From Streptomyces chryseus (lineage in GTDB: Bacteria > Actinomycetota > Actinomycetes > Streptomycetales > Streptomycetaceae), in NCBI RefSeq assembly GCF_014650755.1, contig NZ_BMVO01000012.1, positions 62,001 to 126,000 of the forward strand: a DNA stretch of 64,000 bases. Reading direction: 5' to 3'. Every line of letters starts with the position of its first letter. Position 1 is the stretch's first letter. The notes beneath the pieces were generated by a model. It saw only the letters and a list, made by a program, of their open reading frames with translations. It had not been told where the DNA came from and did not search any database. This document shows, in pieces, positions 54,806-62,779 of the stretch. The position numbers and the translations under genes were made by a program.

Positions 54806-55774
54806 CTACTGCGCGGTGGTGATCCGGACCTCTCCGGAGCCGTTGGGCGTGTCGCCGGAGTGCCACGTCCTCCGGGCGTCCCCGGTGGTCCAGGCGCGGC
54901 CGGCGTACGCGACCCGTTCGATGCGGAGCTCGGCGGCGTGGGCGACGGCCCAGTGCGCGAGCTCCCAGCCGCGCCGGTCGCCGGCGGCCCCGGGCGCGCC
55001 GGCCGCCTGCGCCGGTACGGGGACGGCCACGGTGGCCGCCGCGGGAGTGCCGCCGAGCTTCGCGCTCGCGCCCGCCGCGCCCGCGATGTCCGCCTTGTCC
55101 CGGGATCCGCCCGCCTGCGCCTTGGGGAGTACGTCGGGCCCGAAGTCCCGTACCAGCGCGGCCCGTACGTCGGCCGGCTTGCCCGGCTGGGCGTCGCGCG
55201 GCCCCGAGCAGGTCAGTGACGCGGGCGCGCGCCCGGTGAGCGCGGCGGCCAGCAGCGCCGCGTCCGGCTCGTGCTTCGCGTACGCCTGCGGGAAACCGCT
55301 GCGCTGGACGCGCTGGGCGGCGACGGTCAGCGGCAGGCGTGAGTAGCCGGGGACCTTCTCCAGGTGCTCGTAGAACCTCTCGGACGAGTAACCGGGGTCG
55401 AGGATCTGCCGCGGGGTGCCCCACCCCTGCGAGGGGCGCTGCTGGAAGAGGCCGAGCGAGTCGCGGTCGCCGTACTTGATGTTGCGCAGCGCCGACTCCT
55501 GGAGCGCGGTCGCGAGCGCGATCGTCACCGCCCGCTCCGGCAGCCCGCGCGAGGTGCCCACGGCGGAGATCGTCGCGGCGTTCACGGCCTGCTCCGGACT
55601 GAGCTCGTACGTCGCCCCGTCGCCCTCGGCGGAGCGCACGGTGCAGCGCGGCGCCCCGGCGCCGCCGGTCACGTACTGCGCCACCAGGTACCCGGCCAGC
55701 GCGAGCAGCACGGCGAGGCCCGCCGCTGTGCGCAGGACGCGGCCGCGCGTGGTGGAAGTCGTGGACTCAGGCAC
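54806..55774 (-). CDS. Membrane-anchored extracellular protein with lysozyme-like region
   Basis: 322 residues from GTG 55774. One N-terminal membrane segment (RTAAGLAVLLALAGYLVAQY). The external domain includes ALATALQESALRNIKYGDRD, then SLGLFQQRPSQGWG and PQAYAKHEPDAALLAAAL. The Glu in ALQESAL followed by GLFQQRPS resembles the catalytic region of lytic-transglycosylase folds, so a cell-wall role is inferred. The C-terminal part has AGRAWTTGDARRTW. Family members are sometimes labelled heavy-metal transporter, for which I see no support. Divergent from dapE. Confidence 0.68.
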   Translation of the reverse strand: MPESTTSTTRGRVLRTAAGLAVLLALAGYLVAQYVTGGAGAPRCTVRSAEGDGATYELSPEQAVNAATISAVGTSRGLPERAVTIALATALQESALRNIKYGDRDSLGLFQQRPSQGWGTPRQILDPGYSSERFYEHLEKVPGYSRLPLTVAAQRVQRSGFPQAYAKHEPDAALLAAALTGRAPASLTCSGPRDAQPGKPADVRAALVRDFGPDVLPKAQAGGSRDKADIAGAAGASAKLGGTPAAATVAVPVPAQAAGAPGAAGDRRGWELAHWAVAHAAELRIERVAYAGRAWTTGDARRTWHSGDTPNGSGEVRITTAQ

Positions 55775-55859
55775 GCTGCCTAAGGTACTGGAGGCGGATT
55801 TCGCCCTTCCCGGGGGACGACCCGGTGTGCTCCGGCCAGTGCCCGCTAGGCTCGGGTCC

Positions 55860-56939
55860 ATGGCCGAAACACCGCTTGACCTCTCCCTGGACGCCCCCGC
55901 GCTGACCGCCCGGCTGGTCGACTTCCCGTCGGTGAGCGGCGACGAGAAAGCCCTCGCCGACGCCATCGAGGAGGCGCTGCGCGCCCTGCCGCACCTGACC
56001 GTCGACCGGTACGGCAACAACGTGGTGGCCCGTACGCACCTGGGGCGCGCCGAGCGGGTCGTCCTGGCCGGGCACATCGACACCGTGCCGATCGCCGACA
56101 ACGTGCCCTCCCGGCTCGACGACAACGGTGTCCTGTGGGGCTGCGGTACGAGCGACATGAAGTCCGGGGTCGCCGTCCAGTTGCGCATCGCCGCGACCGT
56201 TCCGGCACCCAACCGGGACCTGACCTTCGTCTTCTACGACAACGAAGAGGTCGCCGCGCACCTGAACGGCCTCGGGCACGTCGCCGACGCGCATCCCGAC
56301 TGGCTGGCGGGCGACTTCGCCGTACTCCTCGAACCGTCCGACGCGCAGGTCGAGGGCGGCTGCCAGGGCACGCTGCGGGTGCTGCTGCGCACGGCGGGGG
56401 AGCGGGCCCACTCGGCGCGCGGCTGGATGGGGTCCAACGCGATCCACTCGGCGGCGCCGATCCTGGCCAGGCTGGCGTCGTACGAGCCGAGGCGGCCCAT
56501 GATCGACGGTCTCGAGTACCACGAGGGGCTCAACGCCGTCGCGATCGAGGGCGGCGTCGCCGGCAACGTGATCCCCGACGTGTGCACGGTGACGGTCAAC
56601 TTCCGTTACGCGCCCGACCGCACCGAGCAGGAGGCGCTCGCGCACGTGCGCGAGGTCTTCGCGGACTGCGACATCGCGGAGTTCGTCGTGGACGACCACT
56701 CCGGGGCGGCCCTGCCCGGCCTCTCGCACCCGGCCGCCGCGGCGTTCATGGCGGCGGTGGGCGGCACGGCGCGGCCCAAGTTCGGCTGGACGGACGTCTC
56801 GCGCTTCAGCGCGCTCGGTGTGCCCGCGGTCAACTACGGGCCTGGTGACGCCCTTGTCGCGCACAAGCGCGACGAGCACGTGGCCGTCGAGCGGATCACG
56901 CACTGCGAGGAGCGACTTCGCGCCTGGCTGACTGCCTGA
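55860..56939 (+). CDS. dapE: Succinyl-diaminopimelate desuccinylase
   Basis: 359 residues, M20 metallopeptidase family. Zinc-binding motifs AGHIDTVPIADN, CGTSDMKSG, YDNEEV with the catalytic Glu, and LEPSDAQVEGGCQGT. Hydrolyses N-succinyl-LL-diaminopimelate for lysine and peptidoglycan. Start ATG 55860 (MAETPLDLSLDAPALTA). dapD, which mycobacteria have beside dapE, is not in the window. Confidence 0.93.
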   Translation: MAETPLDLSLDAPALTARLVDFPSVSGDEKALADAIEEALRALPHLTVDRYGNNVVARTHLGRAERVVLAGHIDTVPIADNVPSRLDDNGVLWGCGTSDMKSGVAVQLRIAATVPAPNRDLTFVFYDNEEVAAHLNGLGHVADAHPDWLAGDFAVLLEPSDAQVEGGCQGTLRVLLRTAGERAHSARGWMGSNAIHSAAPILARLASYEPRRPMIDGLEYHEGLNAVAIEGGVAGNVIPDVCTVTVNFRYAPDRTEQEALAHVREVFADCDIAEFVVDDHSGAALPGLSHPAAAAFMAAVGGTARPKFGWTDVSRFSALGVPAVNYGPGDALVAHKRDEHVAVERITHCEERLRAWLTA

Positions 56940-57008
56940 ATTTCACTGTTCGTCACGTGTGTGGACCTACGCTGACCGGACAATGTTCGGCAGTGGAGGG
57001 AGTACGGC

Positions 57009-57758
57009 ATGGCGATTCCTGAAGGGGAGCGGGTCCCGGAAGAGCAGCGTCTGGGACCAGTGGTGCGCCGCGGCGACCAGATCCAGCCGGGCACGACCGA
57101 CCAGCGACTGCTGGACTCGGACGGTGACACCGGGTGGGTGCACACCGACCCGTGGCGGGTCATGCGGATGCAGGCCGAGCTGGTGGACGGCTTCGGCGCC
57201 CTCGCCGAACTGCCGCCCGCCATCAGCGTCTTCGGCTCGGCCCGCACACCGGCCGGTACGCCGGACTACGCGGCGGGAGTGGAGCTCGGCCGGGCGCTGG
57301 CGGAAGCCGGGTTCGCGGTGATCACGGGCGGCGGTCCGGGCGCGATGGAGGCGGCGAACAAGGGCGCGCGGGACGCCGGGGGCATCTCGGTCGGCCTCGG
57401 CATCGAGCTGCCCTACGAGCAGGGCATCAACCCGCACGTCGACATCGGCGTCAACTTCCGCTACTTCTTCGTCCGCAAGATCATGTTCGTGAAGTACGCG
57501 CACGGCTTCGTGGTCCTGCCGGGCGGTCTCGGCACCCTGGACGAGCTCTTCGAGGCCCTGACGCTGGTCCAGACCAGCAAGGTCACGCGCTTCCCGATCG
57601 TGCTCTTCGGTACGGCGTACTGGGGTGGCCTGGTCGACTGGCTGCGCGACACCGTGATCGCGCAGGGGAAGGCGTCGGAGAAGGACCTGCTGCTGTTCCA
57701 CGTGACGGACAGCGTGGAGGAAGCGGTGGCCCTGGTGTCGAAGGAGTCGGAGCGATAA
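57009..57758 (+). CDS. LOG-family Rossmann-fold protein (TIGR00730)
   Basis: 249 residues. Nucleotide-binding segments ISVFGSARTPAGTPDY and VITGGGPGAMEAANKGARDA, and the hallmark PGGLGTLDELFEALT (PGGxGTxxE). Relatives are cytokinin riboside 5'-monophosphate phosphoribohydrolases; the N-terminal 60 residues extend beyond the core as in the actinobacterial type. Start ATG 57009 with GGAGGGAG. The gene lies 69 bases after dapE, as in mycobacteria. Confidence 0.9.
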   Translation: MAIPEGERVPEEQRLGPVVRRGDQIQPGTTDQRLLDSDGDTGWVHTDPWRVMRMQAELVDGFGALAELPPAISVFGSARTPAGTPDYAAGVELGRALAEAGFAVITGGGPGAMEAANKGARDAGGISVGLGIELPYEQGINPHVDIGVNFRYFFVRKIMFVKYAHGFVVLPGGLGTLDELFEALTLVQTSKVTRFPIVLFGTAYWGGLVDWLRDTVIAQGKASEKDLLLFHVTDSVEEAVALVSKESER

Positions 57759-57775
57759 GCCCGTAGCGGCTGCGC

Positions 57776-57814
57776 GGGGCCCTTCACCCACCCGAGGGGC
57801 GGGTGAAGGGCCCC
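57776..57814. terminator. Bidirectional terminator between the LOG-like and folP genes
   Basis: Perfect 14-bp arms GGGGCCCTTCACCC and GGGTGAAGGGCCCC with an 11-base loop. Confidence 0.8.
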
Positions 57815-57869
57815 GCCGCAGCGCCGCCGAGACGAGGCCCCCCGCGTCCCCGACCGCCCCCCGGGTCCG

Positions 57870-58730
57870 TCAGGCCAGCCCGCGCCGGGCGACCGCCGGC
57901 GGCCGGTGGCCCGCGATCGACGCCACCATGTCCAGCACCTGCCGCGTCTCCGCGACCTCGTGCACCCGGTAGACCTGGGCCCCCAGCCACGCCGACACCG
58001 CCGTCGTGGCGAGCGTGCCGACGAGCCGGTCCTTCACCGGCCGGTCGAGCGTCTCGCCCACGAAGTCCTTGTTGGACAGCGAGACCAGCACCGGCCACCC
58101 GGTCTCGACCATCTCGCCGAGCCGCCGCGTCGCCTCCAGGCTGTGCCGGGTGTTCTTCCCGAAGTCGTGTCCCGGGTCGATCAGGATGGCGTCGCGCCGT
58201 ACGCCCAGCTTCCGCGCGCGCTCCGCCAGTCCGACGGTCACGTCGAGGATGTCCGCCATCACGTCGTCGTACGTGATCCGGTGCGGCCGCGTCCGGGGCT
58301 CCGCGCCGCCCGCGTGCGTACACACCAGGCCCACGTCGTGACGGGCCGCCACCTCGGCCAGCCGCGGATCGACGCCGCCCCACGCGTCGTTCAGCAGGTC
58401 CGCCCCCGCCTCGCAGACCGCCTCGCCCACCTCGTGCCGCCACGTGTCGACGCTGATCACCACGTCCGGGTGGCGCCGGCGGACCTCGGCCACGAACCCG
58501 ACGGTGCGCCGCGCCTCCTCGGCCGCGCTCACCTCTTCGCCGGGACCGGCCTTCACCCCGCCGATGTCGATGACGGCGGCGCCCTCCGCGACCGCCTGCT
58601 CGACGCGGGCGAGCGCGGGCTCGTCGTGGAACGTCGCACCCTGGTCGTAGAACGAATCAGGGGTCCGGTTCACGATCGCCATGATCACCGGCTCGTGCGC
58701 TGCGAACTCGCGCCGTCCCAGCCTGAGCAC
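57870..58730 (-). CDS. folP: Dihydropteroate synthase paralogue (FolP2-type), diverged active site
   Basis: 286 residues from GTG 58730. TIM-barrel pterin-binding enzyme: IVNRTPDSFYDQGA, VISVDTWRHEV, LLNDAWGG and LIDPGHDFGKNTRHSLE. The canonical substrate loop DIGGESTRPG reads DIGGVKAGPG, losing the Ser-Thr-Arg that contact p-aminobenzoate. Mycobacterial FolP2 shares this, so true folate synthesis activity is doubtful. Context (LOG gene before, DivIVA-domain and glycosylase genes beyond) also matches mycobacterial folP2; the adjacent gpgS of mycobacteria is missing. Confidence 0.85.
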   Translation of the reverse strand: MLRLGRREFAAHEPVIMAIVNRTPDSFYDQGATFHDEPALARVEQAVAEGAAVIDIGGVKAGPGEEVSAAEEARRTVGFVAEVRRRHPDVVISVDTWRHEVGEAVCEAGADLLNDAWGGVDPRLAEVAARHDVGLVCTHAGGAEPRTRPHRITYDDVMADILDVTVGLAERARKLGVRRDAILIDPGHDFGKNTRHSLEATRRLGEMVETGWPVLVSLSNKDFVGETLDRPVKDRLVGTLATTAVSAWLGAQVYRVHEVAETRQVLDMVASIAGHRPPAVARRGLA

Positions 58731-58836
58731 CGTGTTTCCTCCTTGCGTCGGTCGCCTGCGACCTTAACTGTCGGTGCCGCATGGCACGATCGGGACCGGA
58801 CAGATTCCGCTTCGCGCGTGGCCCGGGGAGACGCTC

Positions 58837-59217
58837 GTGTTCTTGTTCTTGGTGGTGGCGATGGTCGTCGTGGTCGCCGCGGTCACCCTCGCCGTGATCG
58901 GCGGAGGCGGCGACGACAGCGGCGGCATGCTGCCCGAAGCCGCGCCCGACCAGCTGGTGGACCCACTGCCCGCGACTCGCCCGGTGGGCCGTGCCGACGT
59001 CGAGGCGCTGCGCCTGCCGCTGGCCCCGCGCGGTTACCGGATGAGCGAGGTGGACGACGTGCTCGGCCGGCTCGGCGCCGAGCTGGCCGAGCGGGACGCG
59101 CGGATCGCGGAGCTGGAGGCCGCGCTGGCCGGCGTCCAGGCCAGAGCCGTCGGCGGTGCGGACCTCTTCAAGGACGCGCCGCCCCGCGACGCGCCGGGAG
59201 AGGAGCCGCGGTCGTGA
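58837..59217 (+). CDS. Membrane-anchored DivIVA-domain protein
   Basis: 126 residues from GTG 58837 with GGGGAG at six bases. One N-terminal membrane segment (FLFLVVAMVVVVAAVTLAVIG), then a short DivIVA-like module LAPRGYRMSEVDDVLGRL leading into a coiled coil ELAERDARIAELEAAL. DivIVA-like modules place proteins at curved membrane or growing poles. GTGA overlap with the glycosylase gene. Divergent from folP. Confidence 0.82.
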   Translation: MFLFLVVAMVVVVAAVTLAVIGGGGDDSGGMLPEAAPDQLVDPLPATRPVGRADVEALRLPLAPRGYRMSEVDDVLGRLGAELAERDARIAELEAALAGVQARAVGGADLFKDAPPRDAPGEEPRS

Positions 59218-59822
59218 TCGGCGGAGTCGAGCCGGGCCCGGACGGCGGCCTGCGCTGCCCGTGGGGCATGGCGACCGAGGAGTACGCCGCCTACCACGAC
59301 GGTGAGTGGGGCCGCCCGGTGCACGGCGACGACGCCCTGTACGAACGGCTGTGCCTGGAGGCGTTCCAGTCCGGGCTCTCCTGGCTGACGATCCTGCGCC
59401 GCCGCGAGGGATTCCGGGCCGCCTTCGCCGGTTTCCGGATCGCGTCGGTGGCCGCCTTCACCGACGAGGACGCCGCACGCCTGCTCGCGGACCCCGGGAT
59501 CATCCGCAACCGCGCCAAGATCGAGGCGACCCTCGCGAACGCCAGGACGCTCGCCGGCTGGCAGGCCGGCGAGCTGGACGCCCTCATCTGGTCGTACGCG
59601 CCGGACCCCGCGACGCGCCCGGCCCCGCGGACGATCTCGGACGTTCCCGCGACCACCGCGGAGTCCGTCGCCCTGTCCAAGGCGCTCAAGAAGCGCGGCA
59701 TCCGCTTCGTCGGCCCGACGACCGCGTACGCCCTGATGCAGGCGTGCGGTCTGGTCGACGACCACCTCGACCGGTGCGTGGCGCGCGGCGGGGGCTCCCC
59801 GGGGCCTCAGCGCCCCAGGTAG
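59214..59822 (+). CDS. tag: DNA-3-methyladenine glycosylase I
   Basis: 202 residues from GTG 59214. Tag family: zinc ligands Cys and His in CPWGMATEEYAAYHDGEWG and DDHLDRC; substrate pocket residues in EWGRPVHGDDALYERLCLEA and SGLSWLTILRRREGFRAAF; RFVGPTTAYALMQACG is the helix-hairpin-helix region. Excises 3-methyladenine from DNA. The 3' end overlaps the convergent enoyl-CoA hydratase gene by 16 bases. Confidence 0.92.
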   Translation: MIGGVEPGPDGGLRCPWGMATEEYAAYHDGEWGRPVHGDDALYERLCLEAFQSGLSWLTILRRREGFRAAFAGFRIASVAAFTDEDAARLLADPGIIRNRAKIEATLANARTLAGWQAGELDALIWSYAPDPATRPAPRTISDVPATTAESVALSKALKKRGIRFVGPTTAYALMQACGLVDDHLDRCVARGGGSPGPQRPR

Positions 59823-60607
59823 CGCGGCTTCTCCTTGGCGATGAACGCCTGGACCGCGATGGAGTGGTCCTCCGACGCGCCCGCCCGCGCCTGGAGTTCG
59901 TCCTCCTTCTCCAGGGTCTCGCCCAGGGTGTGGCCCGCGCCGTACGCCATGGACTCCTTCAGCGCGGCGTAGGCGAGCGTGGGGCCGGCGGCCAGGGTGC
60001 GGGCGACGGCCTCGGCCTCGGCGGCCAGGTCGGCCGCCGGCACCAGCTTGTTCGCGATGCCCAGGTCGTAGGCCTCCTGCGCGGAGATCGAGCGGGGGAA
60101 GAGCAGCAGGTCCGAGGCGCGGCTCTGACCGATCAGGCGCGGCAGCGTCCACGAGACGCCCGAGTCGGCGGCCAGGGCGACCCCCGCGAAGGAGGTGTTG
60201 AAGGCGGCCGTGTCGGCGACGACCCGGTAGTCGGCGGCGAAAGCGAAGCCCGCGCCCGCTCCGGCGGCGACGCCGTTGACCCCGGCGACGACCGGCTTCG
60301 GCATCTCCGTCAGGGCCCGAACGATGGGGTTGTAGTGCTCGCGCACCGTGCTCATGGTCTGGCCGGAGCCCGTCTCGCGGTCGGCGGCGAGCGAGGCGAT
60401 GTGCTCCTTGAGGTCCTGGCCCACGCAGAACGCCCGGCCGGCGGCGGTGAGCAGGACCGCCCGTACCGCCCCGTCGGCCGCCGCGGCCTGCACCGCGTCC
60501 CTCAGGGCGACCTTGGCCTCGGTGTTCATGGCGTTCATGGCGTCGGGACGATTGATCGTGATCGTCGCGAGTCCGTCGGTCACCTCGTAGAGCACGGTGT
60601 CGGCCAT
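59807..60607 (-). CDS. Enoyl-CoA hydratase / isomerase family protein (PaaG-like)
   Basis: 266 residues. Crotonase fold: oxyanion-hole segments LTAAGRAFCVGQDLKE and NGVAAGAGAGFAFAADYRV. The catalytic-region segment LAADSGVSWTLPRLIG has Asp rather than two Glu, as in the PaaG ring-epoxide isomerase subgroup. Acts on an acyl-CoA substrate I cannot specify. Start ATG 60607 chosen for GGGGACAC upstream; the longer in-frame extension lacks family residues. Confidence 0.87.
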   Translation of the reverse strand: MADTVLYEVTDGLATITINRPDAMNAMNTEAKVALRDAVQAAAADGAVRAVLLTAAGRAFCVGQDLKEHIASLAADRETGSGQTMSTVREHYNPIVRALTEMPKPVVAGVNGVAAGAGAGFAFAADYRVVADTAAFNTSFAGVALAADSGVSWTLPRLIGQSRASDLLLFPRSISAQEAYDLGIANKLVPAADLAAEAEAVARTLAAGPTLAYAALKESMAYGAGHTLGETLEKEDELQARAGASEDHSIAVQAFIAKEKPRYLGR

Positions 60608-60921
60608 CGGTGTGTCCCCTTTTGCGGCTCGGGCAGGCATGTCCAGATCAGCATGGCGGAGATCACGGGGGCTGCACATGTGACCTGCGTCTAACAATGT
60701 GAGGTCGCTGGGAGCCCCGCGGCGGCGAAGTATCGCAGGCGGACCCCCGAATTGAGTGGTTTTGAGAGAGCGCGTTGCACAAGCGATGCCGAGCGATGTT
60801 GGTCATTGGGTCCCGCCATGCGGGATAATGACCTGGAAGCAATGTGTTCGATGCCGGTGACACAGCTGCCCGACACGGGGCCGCCGGCTGCGATGAGCTG
60901 GTTTCAGGAAGGGGAACGAGC
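60608..60921. promoter_or_regulatory. 314-base divergent intergenic region
   Basis: Between the enoyl-CoA hydratase gene (leftward) and the DUF3117 gene (rightward). No coding potential was seen. It contains an imperfect inverted repeat at 60801-60833, described separately. Promoters for both genes must be here but no pair was fixed. Confidence 0.4.
60801..60833. repeat. Two-step inverted repeat upstream of the DUF3117 gene
   Basis: Outer arms GGTCATT / AATGACC (perfect 7 bp) enclose inner arms TCCCGC / GCGGGA (perfect 6 bp, 3-base loop CAT), with bulges GGG and T between them. Could be an operator or an RNA hairpin in the leader about 90 bases before the start codon. Confidence 0.5.
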
Positions 60922-61089
60922 ATGGCGGCCATGAAGCCGCGAACGGGCGACGGCCCGCTCGAGGTGACCAAGGAGGGGCGGGGCATCGTCATGCGCGTTC
61001 CGCTCGAAGGCGGCGGACGACTTGTCGTCGAGCTCACTCCGGATGAGGCCGATGCGCTCGGCGACGCTCTGAAGAAGGTCGTCGGCTGA
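60922..61089 (+). CDS. Small conserved actinobacterial protein (DUF3117)
   Basis: 55 residues, MAAMKPRTGDGPLEVTKEG and then IVMRVPLEGGGRLVVELTPD. Nearly identical small proteins occur in most actinobacteria (Rv1211 in M. tuberculosis). The sequence suggests a compact beta structure with an acidic helix; biochemical role not established as far as I know. AAGGGG precedes the ATG. A terminator follows. Confidence 0.88.
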   Translation: MAAMKPRTGDGPLEVTKEGRGIVMRVPLEGGGRLVVELTPDEADALGDALKKVVG

Positions 61090-61110
61090 CGCGGAAGCGC
61101 CCGAACTTTT

Positions 61111-61147
61111 CACTGCCCCGGTACGCCGCAAGCGTGCCGGGGCAGTG
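61111..61147. terminator. Terminator after the DUF3117 gene
   Basis: CACTGCCCCGGTACG pairs with CGTGCCGGGGCAGTG (15 bp including one T-G pair), preceded by TTTT, between convergent genes. Confidence 0.75.
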
Positions 61148-61194
61148 CTGCGTGTGGGGCGGGCCGGGCGCCGCCGCACGCCGGGCGCGGCGGA

Positions 61195-61830
61195 TCAGCC
61201 GCGGCGTACCGCGCAGAGCAGTCCGTCGCCCACCGGGAGCAGCGTGGGGACCAGCCGGTGGCTCTCGCGCACCTCGCGCAGCAGTTCCCGCAGGCGCAGC
61301 ACCTCCGCGGGCTGCGCCGCCGAATCGACGGTGCGGCCGCCGGCGAAAACGCCCTCGAACACGACGATTCCGCCGGGTCGCAACAGGCGCAACGATTCAG
61401 CGAGATAGTCCATGCACTCAAGACGGTCACCGTCGCAGAAGACCAGGTCGTAGCCGCCGTCGGCGAGACGGGGAAGCACGTCGAGGGCGGGCCCGGGGAT
61501 GAACCGCGAGCGGTTCGCCGCGTAGCCGGCCGCACGGAACGCCTCACGGGCGAACTGCTGCCACTCCGGCTCCGGGTCGACGGTGGTGAGTACGCCGTCG
61601 GGCCGCATCCCGTTGAGCAGATAGATGCCCGAGACGCCGGTGCCGGTACCGATCTCGGCCACCGCCTTGGCGTCGGCGGTCGCGGCGAGGAGCCGCAGCG
61701 CGGCCCCTGTTCCGGGCGACACCGCGCGCAGTCCTGCCTCCCGGGCCCGATCGCGCGCCCAGTGCAGGGCTTCGTCCTCGGCGACATAGGCGTCGGCGAA
61801 CGCCCAGTTCGTCTGCCGGTTGGCGGTAAT
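61195..61830 (-). CDS. Class I SAM-dependent O-methyltransferase, probable ATT start
   Basis: 211 residues. SAM motif VAEIGTGTGVSGIYLL, then TTVDPEPEWQQFAREAF, DLVFCDGDRLECMDYL and LLRPGGIVVFEGVF, as in catechol-type O-methyltransferases; mycobacteria have the same gene (Rv1220c) divergent from sigE. The conserved protein begins about at TANRQTNWAFADAYVAEDE. The only well-placed ribosome site, AGGAGAGG, is six to seven bases before an ATT at 61828-61830; no ATG or GTG is in frame nearby. TTG 61860 and ATG 61932 are alternatives without ribosome sites. Confidence 0.82.
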   Translation of the reverse strand: MTANRQTNWAFADAYVAEDEALHWARDRAREAGLRAVSPGTGAALRLLAATADAKAVAEIGTGTGVSGIYLLNGMRPDGVLTTVDPEPEWQQFAREAFRAAGYAANRSRFIPGPALDVLPRLADGGYDLVFCDGDRLECMDYLAESLRLLRPGGIVVFEGVFAGGRTVDSAAQPAEVLRLRELLREVRESHRLVPTLLPVGDGLLCAVRRG

Positions 61831-61884
61831 GGCCCTCTCCTGTCCCCGTAGTTGGCGCAACCGTGACTGTATCCGCTGGCGTCG

Positions 61885-61911
61885 GGAACCCGCAGATGGG
61901 ACCGGGCGTTG
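61885..61911 (+). promoter_or_regulatory. ECF-type promoter of the sigma-factor operon
   Basis: GGAACC (61885-61890), 16-base spacer, CGTTG (61907-61911), 20 bases before the start codon. This is the form recognised by mycobacterial SigE/SigH-type ECF sigma factors (GGAAC-N16-18-CGTT), implying autoregulation of the downstream sigma gene. Confidence 0.7.
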
Positions 61912-61930
61912 AAAGGGAGCAGGGGGAGAC

Positions 61931-62779
61931 ATGGACCAGGACCGCAAGGTTCCAAATTCACGTAAAGACGCTTATCCGGAGCTAACGGGCGAGGTGGCTA
62001 TGGTAGGGGCTCCACTGGACACCACCAGAGCCGATAGGGGAGGTGCGGCTGCGCCTGTGGATCGGGGAGGAGTGCTGCGGCGCTTTCTCAGGTCGGCGGG
62101 TGAGCCGAAATCCGTGACCGACATTGCTGACCGCACACCTTCCACGCATTCCGCGCAGACCGCGACCTTCGCCTCAGATGCGGAATCTCAGGCGTGGACT
62201 CCTCCCACCTGGGAGGAGATCGTCAGCACGCACAGTGGTCGCGTCTACCGCCTCGCCTACCGCCTGACCGGTAATCAGCACGACGCCGAGGACCTCACCC
62301 AGGAGGTCTTCGTCCGCGTCTTCCGCTCGCTGTCGACGTACACGCCCGGCACGTTCGAGGGCTGGCTGCACCGCATCACGACGAACCTGTTCCTGGACAT
62401 GGTCCGCCGCAAGCAGCGCATCCGCTTCGACGCGCTCGGCGACGACGCGGCCGAGCGCCTGCCGAGCAGAGAGCCGTCCCCGCAGCAGGTCTTCAACGAC
62501 ACCCACTTCGACGCGGACGTGCAGCAGGCGCTGGACACGCTCGCGCCCGAGTTCCGTGCGGCGGTCGTGCTCTGTGACATCGAGGGCCTGTCGTACGAGG
62601 AGATCGCCGCGACGCTCGGGGTCAAGCTCGGGACCGTCCGCAGCCGGATCCACCGCGGCCGCTCCCACCTGCGCAAGGCTCTCCAGCACCGGTCTCCCGA
62701 GGCGCGTGCCGAACAGCGCTCGTTCGCGAGCGTCGGTACGGGCGTGTCCGCGGTGGGCGGAGAGGGTGGAGCCGAGTGA
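61931..62779 (+). CDS. ECF RNA polymerase sigma factor (mycobacterial SigE-like)
   Basis: 282 residues with a long polar N-terminal extension (about 90 residues) before region 2. Region 2: [20 protein letters not shown] and [13 protein letters not shown]; region 4: [20 protein letters not shown] then [25 protein letters not shown] precedes ATG 61931; an internal ATG at 62000 could give a shorter form, as known for mycobacterial SigE. GTGA overlap with the anti-sigma gene. Synteny with O-methyltransferase, anti-sigma and HtrA genes matches Rv1220c-Rv1223. It is not the streptomycete cell-wall sigE. Confidence 0.92.
   Translation: MDQDRKVPNSRKDAYPELTGEVAMVGAPLDTTRADRGGAAAPVDRGGVLRRFLRSAGEPKSVTDIADRTPSTHSAQTATFASDAESQAWTPPTWEEIVSTHSGRVYRLAYRLTGNQHDAEDLTQEVFVRVFRSLSTYTPGTFEGWLHRITTNLFLDMVRRKQRIRFDALGDDAAERLPSREPSPQQVFNDTHFDADVQQALDTLAPEFRAAVVLCDIEGLSYEEIAATLGVKLGTVRSRIHRGRSHLRKALQHRSPEARAEQRSFASVGTGVSAVGGEGGAE

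Noticed and set aside
54806-55774. Heavy-metal transporter annotation
   Set aside because: One membrane segment and an external lysozyme-like region; no metal-binding or transport features visible.
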